61,709 bases of DNA from Bordetella parapertussis (GTDB taxonomy: Bacteria > Pseudomonadota > Gammaproteobacteria > Burkholderiales > Burkholderiaceae_C). The stretch spans positions 1-61,709 of the forward strand of contig CAMDJS010000001.1 of assembly GCA_945900685.1 (NCBI GenBank). The letters run 5' to 3'. Position 1 is the first letter of the stretch, and each line of letters opens with the position of its first letter. This document shows, one piece after another, positions 49,526 through 59,603 of this stretch. The notes below the pieces were generated by a model. The model was not told where the DNA came from. It was given only the letters and a program-made list of their open reading frames with translations, and made no database searches. The translations under genes were made by a program, and so were the position numbers.

Positions 49526-50803
49526 ATGACCCGACTTGTCATTGCGATTACTGCCCTGATAGGAATTCTGTTTGGTTATATGGGTTCTGCTCACGCAGAA
49601 TTCAAAGTGGAAGTCTCTGGTGTGGGCATCACCCAGATTCCTATAGGCATTTCTGAATTCCGCTCCACTGAACCGGTTCCTCAAAAAATCGCACAAATCA
49701 TAAGTGCTGATCTTGACCGTAGCGGGCAATTCAAAACCGCCAATCCGGGTGTCGTGTGGGATGAAAACACCCGTCCTGATTTTATTATTTTGAAACAAAA
49801 AAGTCTGGATGCGATGCTCACTGGCAGCATCACCAAACTGGCTGATGGGCGCTTTGAAATCCGTTACAGATTATGGGATGCCGTCAAAAGTGAAGACATG
49901 GGCGGACAGAAATTCATAGCGTTGCCTGCTGATTTAAGACTGGTTGCTCACCGCATCGCGGATCAGGTGTATGAGAAATTGACAGGTGACAAAGGTATTT
50001 TTTCAACCCGAATCACTTACATCACAAAGACAGCCAATCGACACATGTTGTGGGTATCTGATTCGGATGGTGAAAATGCACAGGCTGCGCTCACCAGTCC
50101 TGAACCCATCATTTCACCGAGTTGGTCTCCTAAAGGTAACGAATTGGCATATGTGTCTTTTGAAACCCGAAAACCTGTGGTTTACATTCACGACATAAGC
50201 ACCGGCAAACGCAGGGTGCTTGCCAATTTCAAGGGCTCTAACAGCGCACCCACTTGGTCACCTGACGGCAAAAATTTGGCCGTCACGCTCAGCAGAGACG
50301 GCGGCTCTCAAATTTTTCTGATTGACGCTGCCGGTGGTGAGCCTAAGCGCATTACCCAATCGTCTGGCATCGACACAGAGCCCGTTTTCACTCCCGATGG
50401 CAGTGCGATTTATTTCGTCAGTGACCGTGGCGGTTCACCGCAAATCTACCGCCTTCCCTCGTCCGGCGGTCCTGTGCAGCGGGTGACATTCAGTGGCGGC
50501 TACAACATTTCTCCCGCACTGAGCGCTGACGGAAAATGGCTGGCCTACATTTCCCGAACAGGTGCTGCCTATAAGCTTCAGTTAATGGAGTTGTCTACTG
50601 ATAAAGTTTCCACACTGACGGAGACAACGCTTGATGAAAAACCCAGTTTCGCACCGAATGGAAAACTTATTCTCTATGCAACCCAGATACAAGGTAAGGA
50701 AGCGCTGATGACGACCACTTTGGATGGCAAAATAAGTGCAAAGCTCGCTGGGCAGACGACAAATATCCGGGAACCCCATTGGGGGCCTTTTTTGAAACCT
50801 TGA
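49526..50803 (+). CDS. tolB: Tol-Pal system protein TolB
   Basis: This periplasmic beta-propeller protein links Pal to the Tol motor and helps constrict the envelope at division. The signal peptide is TRLVIAITALIGILFGY...SAHA, cleaved near residue 24. An N-terminal alpha/beta domain (about 25-165) follows. Six propeller blades then repeat the pattern S-P-x-W-S-P-D-G-x-x-L/I-A-x-V/Y (for example PTWSPDGKNLAVT, EPVFTPDGSAIYFVSD). Total 425 residues. I chose the ATG at 49526 because the signal peptide begins there; a TTG four codons upstream is an alternative. Confidence 0.96.
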   Translation: MTRLVIAITALIGILFGYMGSAHAEFKVEVSGVGITQIPIGISEFRSTEPVPQKIAQIISADLDRSGQFKTANPGVVWDENTRPDFIILKQKSLDAMLTGSITKLADGRFEIRYRLWDAVKSEDMGGQKFIALPADLRLVAHRIADQVYEKLTGDKGIFSTRITYITKTANRHMLWVSDSDGENAQAALTSPEPIISPSWSPKGNELAYVSFETRKPVVYIHDISTGKRRVLANFKGSNSAPTWSPDGKNLAVTLSRDGGSQIFLIDAAGGEPKRITQSSGIDTEPVFTPDGSAIYFVSDRGGSPQIYRLPSSGGPVQRVTFSGGYNISPALSADGKWLAYISRTGAAYKLQLMELSTDKVSTLTETTLDEKPSFAPNGKLILYATQIQGKEALMTTTLDGKISAKLAGQTTNIREPHWGPFLKP

Positions 50804-50820
50804 ATGTTGGAGTAAATTTC

Positions 50821-51369
50821 GTGAAATCTTTTTTATCTTTAGTGCTGGTCATTTTTATTACTGCTTGTGCATCCGGCGTCAAACTCAATGACGTGCCTGT
50901 CGAGGATAAATCCGGAGCCAAGCCCTCTAGCGATTTAACAAGCATCAAGCCTGCTCCAACCCAGTCAGGAACTCAACCTCAAAGCAAGGTAGAGCCTGTC
51001 ACCCCTTCAACCAATGAAAATTACGCGTCTGGACCTGCCAACACAGGCAAGATCGTTTACTTTGACTACGACAGCTTTTCCGTCAAGCCAGAGTTCCAAT
51101 CCGTTATCGAATCACATGCACAATTTTTGAAAGCCAACCCGCGTGCACGCTTGTCTTTGGAAGGACACACCGACGAGCGCGGTGGCCGTGAATACAACCT
51201 GGCTTTAGGTCAAAAGCGCGCAGATGCAGTTCGTCAAAGTTTGAGCTTGCTCGGCGTTGGCAGCGGACAGATTGAAACAGTGAGTTTCGGCGAAGAAAAA
51301 TCGGCAGTTCAAGGCAACAGCGAAGCTGCTTTTTCTAAAAATCGCCGCGCTGAATTTTTCTACAAATGA
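50821..51369 (+). CDS. pal: Peptidoglycan-associated lipoprotein Pal
   Basis: Pal is an outer-membrane lipoprotein that binds peptidoglycan. The start is GTG at 50821, preceded by GGAG eight bases upstream; codons upstream of it lie within the tolB tail. The signal peptide ends with lipobox ITAC (Cys16). A Pro/Ser/Thr-rich linker leads to the OmpA-like domain with VYFDYDSFSVKPEFQ and SLEGHTDERGGREYNLALGQ, holding the residues that contact diaminopimelate. The length is 182 residues. It overlaps cpoB by four bases. Confidence 0.96.
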   Translation: MKSFLSLVLVIFITACASGVKLNDVPVEDKSGAKPSSDLTSIKPAPTQSGTQPQSKVEPVTPSTNENYASGPANTGKIVYFDYDSFSVKPEFQSVIESHAQFLKANPRARLSLEGHTDERGGREYNLALGQKRADAVRQSLSLLGVGSGQIETVSFGEEKSAVQGNSEAAFSKNRRAEFFYK

Positions 51370-52214
51370 AACCAGGCCTGAAGTCAGCTTGCTTGTGCTG
51401 GATATTTTTAGCGAGTTCATCTCAGGCCGGTGTATTTGAAGATGACGAAGCCAGACGCGCTATTCTTGATTTAAGACAGCGGGTTGAAAATCTTCGTCAA
51501 TCTCAAGCAGCCAGCGATGCAGCCCTGCAAAAATCTCTAGACGGCATCAATAAATCTCAACAAATTGTTCGTGATTCCGTCGCGCAAGAAGTAAAACAAG
51601 AGTCATCCCGCTTACAAAACGCATTACTGCAATTACAGTCGCAAATAGACAGCCTCAATCAAAATCTGGCTGTGATGCGCGGCGAAAAAGACCAGTTGCT
51701 GCGTGAGATTACATTGCTCAAACGCGGTCAAAACGACAACAGCTCAGGTTTAGAGGAACGATTGGTCAAAATCGAACAACGCATCGCCATTTTAGAGCCT
51801 GTGTTTTTTCAACTTGATGGTCTTGAGTTTCAAGCCGACATTACTGAGAAAAAAGATTTTGAACTGGCTTTGTCGTCGTTCAAAAAAGGTGACTTCGCTG
51901 GATCCATCATTTCGTTTTCCGCCTTTTTAAGAAAATACCCTGACTCAGGTTTCAAACAAAGTGCCATGTTTTGGCTTGCCAGCGCAAAGTATGTCAAACG
52001 CGAATATGCTGACGTAGTCAATCAATTGAAGTCCTTCACTGGCATGAACGAAAGCCATTCCAAATTTCCCGAGGCTTTGTTGACGCTGGCCAATTCGCAA
52101 TTGGAACTCAAGCAAACCCAGGATGCCAAAAAAACATTGACTGAGTTGATTTCAAAATTTTCCTCTTCTGAGGCCGCAGCCGCAGGCAAAGAACGGCTCT
52201 CTAAATTGAAATAG
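51366..52214 (+). CDS. cpoB: Tol-Pal associated protein CpoB (YbgF)
   Basis: This periplasmic protein of 282 residues coordinates Tol and peptidoglycan synthesis at division. The signal peptide is followed by an N-terminal coiled coil (about 28-115, trimerisation segment). A TPR-type C-terminal domain starts around residue 160 (ELALSSFKKGDFAGSIISFS, FPEALLTLANSQLELKQTQD). The start overlaps the pal stop (ATGA). Confidence 0.94.
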   Translation: MKPGLKSACLCWIFLASSSQAGVFEDDEARRAILDLRQRVENLRQSQAASDAALQKSLDGINKSQQIVRDSVAQEVKQESSRLQNALLQLQSQIDSLNQNLAVMRGEKDQLLREITLLKRGQNDNSSGLEERLVKIEQRIAILEPVFFQLDGLEFQADITEKKDFELALSSFKKGDFAGSIISFSAFLRKYPDSGFKQSAMFWLASAKYVKREYADVVNQLKSFTGMNESHSKFPEALLTLANSQLELKQTQDAKKTLTELISKFSSSEAAAAGKERLSKLK

Positions 52215-52218
52215 CCTT

Positions 52219-52989
52219 GTGGCTGATCCGGTTTCCTATTTACCTGCAGACACAGACAGACGCTTCAGCGGCATGTCACGACTCTTCGGAGCGGCCACAG
52301 CATTGCGTATTCAAAATGCCAGCATGGCCGTTATCGGTATCGGCGGCGTGGGTTCTTGGTCTGCGGAAGCCCTGGCCAGAAGCGGTGTGGGCCGATTGAC
52401 TTTGATTGATATGGACCATGTGTCCGAATCGAATATCAATCGACAACTGCATGCGTTGACGACCACTCTGGGTCAATCCAAAGTGTTGGCTATGCAAGAA
52501 CGTATTCAACTGATCAATCCAGCATGCAACTTGCGCACCATAGATGACTTTGTCACACCAGAAAACATTGAGGCATTGCTGCCGCTTGACTTGGATTTTT
52601 TGATTGATGCCACTGACCAGGTGAGTGCCAAAGTAGCGCTTGCGGCATGGTGTTTAAAACATGGCAAACCCTTGGTCATGGTTGGCGCCGCTGGTGGAAA
52701 AAAGATGGCGCATCTGGTTGATATGGCTGACTTGGCTTCGGTCACTCATGACCCACTGTTGGCACAAGTCAGGCAGCGACTGCGAAAAATGGGTTTTGTG
52801 TTTTCTGCCAAAGAACCGAGCGGTATCCATGCGGTGTACAGCAAAGAAGACATCACACGACCTGAGTCTGCCCTTGGTCAAGTCACGGACAGCAATCTGA
52901 ATTGCCATGGCTACGGTTCTTTGGTGACAGTCACTGCCACCTTTGGGCACTGTGCAGCAGGCTGGGCGCTGAACCATTTTTCTCATTGA
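52219..52989 (+). CDS. tcdA: tRNA threonylcarbamoyladenosine dehydratase TcdA
   Basis: This E1-like enzyme of 256 residues converts t6A37 of tRNA to its cyclic form ct6A using ATP. The Rossmann motif VIGIGGVGSWSAEALARSGV (about 37-56) is followed by LIDMDHVSESNINRQ and DATDQV. The start is a GTG at 52219, five bases after the cpoB stop. Other E1/ThiF-type proteins are conceivable, but size and the first motifs match TcdA/CsdL. Confidence 0.92.
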   Translation: MADPVSYLPADTDRRFSGMSRLFGAATALRIQNASMAVIGIGGVGSWSAEALARSGVGRLTLIDMDHVSESNINRQLHALTTTLGQSKVLAMQERIQLINPACNLRTIDDFVTPENIEALLPLDLDFLIDATDQVSAKVALAAWCLKHGKPLVMVGAAGGKKMAHLVDMADLASVTHDPLLAQVRQRLRKMGFVFSAKEPSGIHAVYSKEDITRPESALGQVTDSNLNCHGYGSLVTVTATFGHCAAGWALNHFSH

Positions 52990-53029
52990 TTCAAATTTAA
53001 CGCCCGCGTTAAGTGAGCGCAAAAACAGT

Positions 53030-53035
53030 TATACT
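53030..53035 (+). promoter_or_regulatory. Candidate -10 element of tRNA-Lys
   Basis: TATACT lies about 42 bases before the tRNA, matching TATAAT at five of six positions. A matching -35 is weak (TTAAGT, spacing only 15), so this is a tentative promoter. Confidence 0.35.
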
Positions 53036-53076
53036 GTGAGGCTTCGCGACGCAGCAAAACTGCAAACCGAAATGAT

Positions 53077-53152
53077 GGGACGTTAGCTCAGTTGGTAGAG
53101 CAGCGGACTTTTAATCCGTTGGTCACAAGTTCGAATCTTGTACGTCCTACCA
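53077..53152 (+). tRNA. tRNA-Lys (anticodon TTT)
   Basis: The acceptor GGGACGT (53077-53083) pairs with ACGTCCT (53142-53148), with a G-T at the first pair. The D arm GCTC/GAGC, the anticodon arm with loop CTTTTAA and the T arm with GTTCGAATC are complete. The anticodon TTT lies at 53110-53112. A and CCA are encoded at 53149-53152. A terminator follows directly. Confidence 0.97.
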
Positions 53153-53161
53153 CCCTCATTC

Positions 53162-53195
53162 AAAAAAACCAGTTCAATCGAACTGGTTTTTTTTT
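53162..53195. terminator. Bidirectional terminator between tRNA-Lys and the ABC-F gene
   Basis: AACCAGTTC (53167-53175) pairs with GAACTGGTT (53180-53188) around AATC. It is flanked by an A-run on one side and at least seven Ts on the other. It ends tRNA-Lys transcripts and overlaps the stop of the convergent ABC-F gene, so it can serve both. Confidence 0.85.
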
Positions 53196-55122
53196 AGCTT
53201 TCTGTTGTTGCGTTTTCTAATAAATCAGTCAACTCTAACCATCTGGCTTCAAGCGCAGGTAGTTTTTCATCTATTTGTTTCAGTTGTTTGCCTTTGTCCG
53301 CTAATTCGCTCACCGCTTGCGTTTCTGACATCACTATATGCAACTCATTGCGTCGGACTTCCAATTGCTGCATTTGCTCTTCCAATTGCGCTAATTCTTT
53401 TTGGAATTTTTTGACAGCGGGGTTGGCGGATGAACTGTTTACAGGCTTGTTAGTTGGTTTAACCACCGCCACAGGCGCAGCCGTCGCCACAGACTTCATC
53501 CGCTTGGCCTCGTCCAACAAAAACTTTTGGTAATCATCTAAGTCGCCTTCAAAAGGCTCTATGACGCCACGCGTGACCAGCCAGAACTCATCACACACGG
53601 CACGCAACAAAGCGCGGTCGTGACTGACCAGCATCACCGTGCCTTCAAATTCATTCAAAGCCACCGACAAGGCCTCGCGGGTGGCCAAATCCAAGTGATT
53701 GGTAGGTTCATCCAGCAGCAACAGGTTAGGGCGCTGCCAGACCAACATGCACAGCACCAGGCGCGCTTTCTCACCGCCGCTCATGCTGCCTACGCTTTGC
53801 TTGACCATGTCGCCACTGAAATTGAACTGGCCTAAAAAGCTGCGCAAGTCCTGTTCACGTGTCGCTTGGCCGCAGAGCAAACTGTTCTGGGTCAAGCGCT
53901 TGGCTAACGCAATCATGTGGTCAAGCGGATTGTCTGCGGGTTGCAGCACATCGAGTTCTTGCTGCGCAAAATAGCCGATGTTCAAACCTTTGCCTTCGGT
54001 GATCTCACCGGCTACGGCTTGCAAGCTGCGCGCAATGGTTTTCACCACCGTCGATTTACCTTGGCCGTTGGCGCCCAGTATGCCTATGCGCTGACCGGCC
54101 AGCACCGAGCGGCTGACGTTTTTCACGATGACAGCGGGAGGTCCATCATCCGAGGGGTAGCCGAAACTCACGCCTTGCATGGACAACATCGGGTTGGGCA
54201 AATGCGCGGGTGGTTTGAATTCAAATTGAAAATCCGCTTCGCTGAGCAATGGCGCAATTTTCTCCATACGCTCCAAGGCCTTGACGCGGCTTTGCGCCTG
54301 CTTGGCTTTGCTGGCCTTGGCCTTGAAACGCGCAATGAATTTTTGCAAATGGGCGATCTTGTCTTGTTGCTTGGAGAATGCGTTTTGTTGCAAATTCATT
54401 TGCTCGGCGCGCATGTCTTCAAACTTGCTGTAGTTGCCGCCGTAGCGCATCAACTTGGCTGTATCAATATGCAACGTGACGTTGGTGACCGCATCCAAAA
54501 ATTCTCTGTCATGGCTGATGACCAGCAACGTGCCTTCATAGCGCTTGAGCCAGCTCTCCAGCCAGACCAACGCATCCAAATCCAAGTGGTTAGTCGGTTC
54601 ATCTAGCAGGAGCAAATCCGACGGGCTCATCAATGCACGCGCGAGTTGCAAGCGCATGCGCCATCCACCGGAAAAACTGTTGACGGGATTCTCTAATTCG
54701 GTAGTTTTGAAGCCCAAACCCAAAATGAGGGACTGAGCGCGCGAAGGCGCATCATGCTCACCGGCATCTGACAAGGCCATGTAGGCGTTCGCCATGCGCT
54801 CACCATCATCCGTAGCTTCTGCTGCTGTGACTTCTTCGCGTGCAGACAACAAAGCGGTGTCACCATCGATCACAAACTCGGTGGCGCTTTGCGAAGTTTC
54901 AGGCATGTCCTGAGCCACTTGTCCCATGCGCCATTGGGTGGGAATGAAGAACTCTCCTGAGTCTTCTTGCAAACTGCGGTTAAGCAAAGCAAACAAACTC
55001 GATTTACCCGCACCGTTTCTGCCTACCAGACCGACTTTTTCACCCGGGTTCAAAGTGACCGAAGCCTGGTCTAGCAGCAGTTTGGTGCCGCGGCGAAGAG
55101 AAATATTTTTCAGCGTAATCAT
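53194..55122 (-). CDS. ABC-F family ATPase (YheS/Uup-like)
   Basis: This soluble ATPase of 642 residues with two ABC domains and no membrane segments belongs to the ribosome-associated ABC-F group. Walker A sequences are GRNGAGKSS (about 34-42) and GANGQGKST (in the second half). The signature motifs are SFSGGWRMRLQLARAL and SMSGGEKARLVLCML. The interdomain linker is rich in Lys/Gln, and a C-terminal coiled coil contains LAQLEEQMQQLEVRR. It resembles YheS in domain layout. Its stop overlaps the terminator, and its start overlaps prmB by four bases. Confidence 0.92.
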   Translation of the reverse strand: MITLKNISLRRGTKLLLDQASVTLNPGEKVGLVGRNGAGKSSLFALLNRSLQEDSGEFFIPTQWRMGQVAQDMPETSQSATEFVIDGDTALLSAREEVTAAEATDDGERMANAYMALSDAGEHDAPSRAQSLILGLGFKTTELENPVNSFSGGWRMRLQLARALMSPSDLLLLDEPTNHLDLDALVWLESWLKRYEGTLLVISHDREFLDAVTNVTLHIDTAKLMRYGGNYSKFEDMRAEQMNLQQNAFSKQQDKIAHLQKFIARFKAKASKAKQAQSRVKALERMEKIAPLLSEADFQFEFKPPAHLPNPMLSMQGVSFGYPSDDGPPAVIVKNVSRSVLAGQRIGILGANGQGKSTVVKTIARSLQAVAGEITEGKGLNIGYFAQQELDVLQPADNPLDHMIALAKRLTQNSLLCGQATREQDLRSFLGQFNFSGDMVKQSVGSMSGGEKARLVLCMLVWQRPNLLLLDEPTNHLDLATREALSVALNEFEGTVMLVSHDRALLRAVCDEFWLVTRGVIEPFEGDLDDYQKFLLDEAKRMKSVATAAPVAVVKPTNKPVNSSSANPAVKKFQKELAQLEEQMQQLEVRRNELHIVMSETQAVSELADKGKQLKQIDEKLPALEARWLELTDLLENATTES

Positions 55123-55982
55123 GAGAGCAAAGCCTGTTTGGTGATCAACAGCACTTGCTCGTCGCCGGCACTGGTAGAGAGATAAGTCACATCAAGTGAG
55201 GGAAAGGCAGCGTGAAAGTGTTCGATTTCATGCCCGATTTCAAGCACCAACACGCCGTTGTTTGTCATGTACTGTGGGGCATGTTGGAGCAAGCCGCGAA
55301 CGAAATCCATGCCGTCATTGCCGCCTGCCAAAGCCAATGCGGGCTCATGCAGAAATTCATTCGGCAAGTTGGACATGCTTTGTGCATTCACATAGGGCGG
55401 GTTGCACACGATCAGGTCGTATTCGCCCTTGGCCTGCGTCAAACCATCAGACAAGCAGGCAGTGATGCGGTCTTGCAAACCATGTCTTTCAATATTGATG
55501 TCAGCCACAGCCAAAGCTTCGTCAGAAATATCCAATGCATCAACATGCAATGTGGGGTAAGCAAGAGCCAGCAACACGGCCAGACTGCCGCCGCCTGTGC
55601 ACAAGTCAAGTGCTCGTTGACTGTCAGGGTGCAACCAAGGGTCTATGCTGCCATGTGCAATGACTTCTGCGATCAGGCTGCGCGGAATCAAACAGCGTTC
55701 ATCCACATGAAAAGACACCCCTTGCAACCAAGCCTCGCCGGTCAAATATGCCAAAGGCTGACGCGACTCTGTGCGTTTGCGAAGCAAGGCCAATACTGTC
55801 TCGGATTCAGTCTCAGAAACAGGCGAATTCAATGGTGACGTGTCTGTATCCAAGGGCAATTTCAACGCCCACAAGACCAGCCACGCGGCCTCATCCTCAG
55901 CGTTCAAGGTTCCTTGTCCATAGGCCACACCGGCTTTTGTCAGCGCCTGGCTGCAATGGTGAATCAACTCAACAGGTGTCAT
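55119..55982 (-). CDS. prmB: 50S ribosomal protein L3 N(5)-glutamine methyltransferase PrmB
   Basis: This SAM-dependent protein methyltransferase of 287 residues belongs to the HemK/PrmB family. The catalytic NPPY motif lies in [11 protein letters not shown], with the SAM-binding [15 protein letters not shown] upstream and LEIGHEIEH at the C-terminal side. The N-terminal helical domain and [17 protein letters not shown] block (here [13 protein letters not shown]) favour PrmB over PrmC. It overlaps dapE and the ABC-F gene by four bases each. Confidence 0.92.
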   Translation of the reverse strand: MTPVELIHHCSQALTKAGVAYGQGTLNAEDEAAWLVLWALKLPLDTDTSPLNSPVSETESETVLALLRKRTESRQPLAYLTGEAWLQGVSFHVDERCLIPRSLIAEVIAHGSIDPWLHPDSQRALDLCTGGGSLAVLLALAYPTLHVDALDISDEALAVADINIERHGLQDRITACLSDGLTQAKGEYDLIVCNPPYVNAQSMSNLPNEFLHEPALALAGGNDGMDFVRGLLQHAPQYMTNNGVLVLEIGHEIEHFHAAFPSLDVTYLSTSAGDEQVLLITKQALLS

Positions 55983-57151
55983 GCACCTGCCGTTTGAAGT
56001 GTGCGTTGCTGCAATCTGGTTAACACGCCGAGGTAAATATTTTTCAAGCCATCGATATCGGCTAGACGCACGAATTCATCGATTTGATGGATGCTTTCGT
56101 TGGGCGGTCCGAACTCAATGACTTGCGGGCAGATTTGCGCGATAAACCGCGCGTCGCTGGTGCCGCCTGTGGTGGAGAGTTCGGGGCTGATGCCCGTATT
56201 AGCAAGTATGGATTGCTGAACCACTTCAAGTAAATCACCCGGTGTGGTGATGAACGGCAAGCCGCCCAGTGTCCATTTCAACGAGTAATCGAGTTGGTGT
56301 TTTTTTAAGACGGCTTCCAGCTTTAGCTGCAAACCTTCAGCGGTGGATTCGGTGCTGAAGCGGAAATTGAAATCAACCACCACTTCGCCGGGTATGACGT
56401 TGTTGGCACCTGTACCGGCGTGTATGTTGCTGACCTGCCAACCAGTGGGTTGAAAAAAAGCATTGCCTGTGTCCCATTCGATGGCCGCTAACTCAGCCAA
56501 TGCTGGAGCCAGCATGTGTATGGGGTTACGTGCGAGTTGCGGGTAGGCGATATGACCTTGCAGACCTTTCACAGAGAGTTTGCCGCTCAATGTGCCACGC
56601 CTGCCGTTCTTCACCATGTCGCCCATGCGATGCACAGAAGTGGGTTCACCGACGATGCACCAATGCAATATGTCGCCGCGTGCTTTCAAGGCTTCCACCA
56701 CTTTCACCGTACCGTCTACTGATGGACCTTCTTCATCACTGGTCAGCAAAAAAGCCAAGTTAAAACCCGCAGCATTTTCACTATGCATGAACTCTTCGGT
56801 TGCCACCACCATGGCAGCCAGCGAGGTTTTCATGTCGCTGGCGCCTCGGCCGAACAACTTGCCATCGCGGTGTGTCGGTGTGAACGGGTCGCTGCTCCAT
56901 TTGTGAAGAGGACCGGTCGGCACCACGTCCGTATGTCCGGCAAACACCAAGGTTTTGGCATGAGGATTTGCACTGCGCTTGATCGCCCACAAATTGCTCA
57001 CACGTGCATGCTCAGGCCCGTGGTCCATGCGTTCGCACACAAAACCAACCGCGGTCAAACGCGCACCAATCAGCGTCAAACATTGCGCGTCATCAGGCGT
57101 GACCGAAGGGCGGGCAATCAGTTGCTCGGCCAGATCCAAAGTCGAGGACAT
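55979..57151 (-). CDS. dapE: Succinyl-diaminopimelate desuccinylase DapE
   Basis: This zinc-dependent M20-family enzyme of 390 residues removes succinate in lysine/diaminopimelate synthesis. The metal-binding HTDVVPTG (His) and FGRGASDMK (Asp) precede [11 protein letters not shown] with the Glu pair; [15 protein letters not shown] is near the C terminus. The start at 57151 (MSSTLDLA) was chosen; the frame continues upstream into dapD codons without family support. It lies 2 bp after the dapD stop. Confidence 0.96.
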   Translation of the reverse strand: MSSTLDLAEQLIARPSVTPDDAQCLTLIGARLTAVGFVCERMDHGPEHARVSNLWAIKRSANPHAKTLVFAGHTDVVPTGPLHKWSSDPFTPTHRDGKLFGRGASDMKTSLAAMVVATEEFMHSENAAGFNLAFLLTSDEEGPSVDGTVKVVEALKARGDILHWCIVGEPTSVHRMGDMVKNGRRGTLSGKLSVKGLQGHIAYPQLARNPIHMLAPALAELAAIEWDTGNAFFQPTGWQVSNIHAGTGANNVIPGEVVVDFNFRFSTESTAEGLQLKLEAVLKKHQLDYSLKWTLGGLPFITTPGDLLEVVQQSILANTGISPELSTTGGTSDARFIAQICPQVIEFGPPNESIHQIDEFVRLADIDGLKNIYLGVLTRLQQRTLQTAGA

Positions 57152-57153
57152 GG

Positions 57154-57978
57154 TCAGTCGCGCAACAAATCGTTGAGGCTGGTTTTGGCGCGTGTTTGGG
57201 CATCGACTCGTTTGACGATAACAGCGCAATACAAACTGTATTTGCCGTCTGAGCTTGGCAGATTGCCTGACACCACCACTGAGCCCGCGGGTACGCGCCC
57301 GTAAGTCACTTCACCGGTGGCGCGGTCGTAAATTTTGGTGCTTTGACCGATGTACACGCCCATGGAGATGACCGAGTTTTCTTCGATGATTACGCCTTCC
57401 ACCACCTCAGAGCGGGCACCGATGAAACAGTTGTCTTCGATGATGGTGGGATTGGCTTGCACAGGCTCGAGCACGCCGCCGATACCCACACCGCCAGAGA
57501 GGTGCACGTTCTTACCGATTTGCGCGCAAGACCCCACGGTGGCCCAAGTGTCGACCATGGTGTTTTCATCTACATAAGCGCCGATATTCACATAGCTGGG
57601 CATGAGAATGGCACCTTTGGCGATGTAACTGCCGCGTCGTGCCACGGCTGGCGGCACCACACGCACGCCACTGGCTTTCATGTGTGCTTCATCCATGTTG
57701 GAAAACTTGGTTTGCACTTTGTCGTAAAACCCGAGGTCTCCCGCTTTAACCACGTGGTTGTCCTTCAAGCGGAAAGACAAAAGCACTGCTTTTTTCAACC
57801 ATTGGTGGGTGGTCCATTTGCCGACGGATTCGCGGGTTGCCACACGCAAGCGGCCTGCATTGAGCTCAGCAATCACATGCTCTACGGCATCCACGAGTTC
57901 TTTGGGTGCGGCAGCGGGACTGTATTGGGTGCGGTTTTCCCAGGCGGTATCGATAATGGATTGAAGTTGTTGAGTCAT
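57154..57978 (-). CDS. dapD: 2,3,4,5-tetrahydropyridine-2,6-dicarboxylate N-succinyltransferase DapD
   Basis: DapD succinylates tetrahydrodipicolinate with succinyl-CoA. The 274-residue protein starts with a helical domain and continues as left-handed beta helix hexapeptide repeats ([54 protein letters not shown]). The start at 57978 was selected since upstream codons in the same frame encode part of dapC out of phase. No strong Shine-Dalgarno is seen. dapC lies 10 bp upstream. Confidence 0.97.
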   Translation of the reverse strand: MTQQLQSIIDTAWENRTQYSPAAAPKELVDAVEHVIAELNAGRLRVATRESVGKWTTHQWLKKAVLLSFRLKDNHVVKAGDLGFYDKVQTKFSNMDEAHMKASGVRVVPPAVARRGSYIAKGAILMPSYVNIGAYVDENTMVDTWATVGSCAQIGKNVHLSGGVGIGGVLEPVQANPTIIEDNCFIGARSEVVEGVIIEENSVISMGVYIGQSTKIYDRATGEVTYGRVPAGSVVVSGNLPSSDGKYSLYCAVIVKRVDAQTRAKTSLNDLLRD

Positions 57979-57988
57979 GGTGAGGAGG

Positions 57989-59179
57989 TTAAAAGTTGGA
58001 GTGAACAAATTGAACGATACGGCTTGCCGCTTCGAGGCATTCCTGAGGTTGTGCGACCAAAGCCATGCGAATACGACCCTGGCCTGGGTTGATGCCGTTG
58101 ACCTCGCGGGCCACATATCGACCGGGCAACACCGTGACATTGTATTGAGCCAGCAAGTCCCTCGCAAAAGCCTCGTCATCCCCCCCGGGAACGCCCGCCC
58201 ACAGGTAAAAACCGGCGTCTGGTAATTTGACGTCCAGCACGTTGGCCAACACAGGTGTGATTTGGTCGAATTTTTCTTTGTAAAGCGCGCGGTTGGCAAT
58301 CACGTGCGCTTCGTCATTCCAAGCCGCGATACTGGCTTGTTGCACCATGCCGCCCATGGCGCTGCCGTGGTAGGTGCGGTAGAGCAAAAAGGGCGCGATC
58401 AACGCCGCGTCCCCGGCGACAAAACCGCTGCGCAGTCCCGGCACATTGCTGCGTTTGGACAGACTGGTAAAGCACACCAAGCGTTTGAAATCGTCACGTC
58501 CGCACAAAGACGCTGCTTGCAAACCGCCCAAAGGCGGCGTGTCGCCAAAATAAATTTCGCTATAGCACTCATCAGAGGCAATCACAAAACCATATTCATC
58601 GCTTAAAGCGAACAGTTTTCGCCATTCATCCAAGGGCATCACAGCGCCGGTGGGGTTACCGGGTGAGCACACAAACAGCAAGCGGGTTTTCTTCCAGATA
58701 TCAACCGGCACACTGTCCCAATCTACAGCGAAATTTTTGGCGGCCACACTCGGCACATAGTGCACACTTGCGTTTCCTAAAAATGCAGCGCCTTCATAGA
58801 TTTGATAAAACGGATTGGGCGACACCACCACGCTGTCTTGCTGTCCGTCGAGCACCGTTTGAGCCAATGCAAACAAGGCTTCGCGCGAACCGTTTACCGG
58901 CAAAATTTGAGTGGCCGGATTGACCGAAACCGCATACCTGCGGCTCACCCAATCTGCACATGCCTGCCTGAAAGCAGGTAATCCTGCGGTTGCCGGATAG
59001 GCCGCTAATTCAGAGGTATGCGTTCTCAACGCTTGAATAATCAATTCAGGGGTCGCGTGTCTGGGTTCTCCTATGCCCAGACTGACTGGGGCGTAGTCAG
59101 GATTTGGCGCAATCTCTGAAAACAAATGACGTAATCGCTCGAATGGATAGGGCTGAAGTCTGGAAAGTAGTGGATTCAT
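57989..59179 (-). CDS. dapC: Succinyldiaminopimelate transaminase DapC
   Basis: This PLP-dependent class I/II aminotransferase of 396 residues forms N-succinyl-diaminopimelate, the step between DapD and DapE. It contains [39 protein letters not shown], the PLP-lysine segment [16 protein letters not shown] and [11 protein letters not shown]. The start at 59179 ([17 protein letters not shown]) was chosen; upstream codons overlap the divergent HPt-like gene. The three dap genes form one operon in the order C, D, E. Confidence 0.93.
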   Translation of the reverse strand: MNPLLSRLQPYPFERLRHLFSEIAPNPDYAPVSLGIGEPRHATPELIIQALRTHTSELAAYPATAGLPAFRQACADWVSRRYAVSVNPATQILPVNGSREALFALAQTVLDGQQDSVVVSPNPFYQIYEGAAFLGNASVHYVPSVAAKNFAVDWDSVPVDIWKKTRLLFVCSPGNPTGAVMPLDEWRKLFALSDEYGFVIASDECYSEIYFGDTPPLGGLQAASLCGRDDFKRLVCFTSLSKRSNVPGLRSGFVAGDAALIAPFLLYRTYHGSAMGGMVQQASIAAWNDEAHVIANRALYKEKFDQITPVLANVLDVKLPDAGFYLWAGVPGGDDEAFARDLLAQYNVTVLPGRYVAREVNGINPGQGRIRMALVAQPQECLEAASRIVQFVHSNF

Positions 59180-59198
59180 GGCTGATATTATCTGTCTC

Positions 59199-59555
59199 AT
59201 GTACATTTTCCTCGATACAGCCAAGGCTGGCGAATTTGCGATGGACCACTCGCAACAGCTCAATCTGGCTGAAACTTTCGTCTCCAGCTTGCACAACGAC
59301 CTCGCATCGTTGCAGCTCGCCATGGGCAACGCTGACACGGCGGCCCTCAAGCGACTGCTTCACACCTTCAAGGGTTACATCACCTTTTTGTGCAATGACG
59401 AACTGGCTGATCAATTGGTTCGACTTGAAGCCTCAGCCAGAGAATTAACGGCAGAACAACTGCATCCGGATTTGAATAAACTGGTGCCGTCTTTAGCAGC
59501 TATGCATCAAGAAGTCTCCCATTGGCGAGACCATTTATTACAACAGCAGACCTAG
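59199..59555 (+). CDS. HPt-like (histidine phosphotransfer) domain protein
   Basis: This small, soluble protein of about 118 residues is essentially one helical domain. LLHTFKGYITFL matches the HPt core H-x-x-K-G, whose His would carry a phosphoryl group in a phosphorelay. Unlike most HPt domains it is not fused to a kinase. The start is uncertain: ATGs at 59178 (overlapping the divergent dapC start), 59199 and 59241 are all in frame with no clear Shine-Dalgarno. It lies between dapC and smc and is close enough to smc for cotranscription. Function as a relay protein is inferred from the motif only. Confidence 0.65.
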   Translation: MYIFLDTAKAGEFAMDHSQQLNLAETFVSSLHNDLASLQLAMGNADTAALKRLLHTFKGYITFLCNDELADQLVRLEASARELTAEQLHPDLNKLVPSLAAMHQEVSHWRDHLLQQQT

Positions 59556-59603
59556 TCTGGCTGTTTTGCTCCTCTCACATTCCATCCGTATCAAAGGTTT
59601 ACA

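Noticed and set aside
57979..58299. Upstream extension of the dapD frame
   Set aside because: It overlaps dapC out of phase and does not resemble DapD; the family N terminus begins at 57978.
59180..59350. Upstream extension of dapC
   Set aside because: It overlaps the HPt-like gene on the other strand; DapC proteins begin at [17 protein letters not shown].
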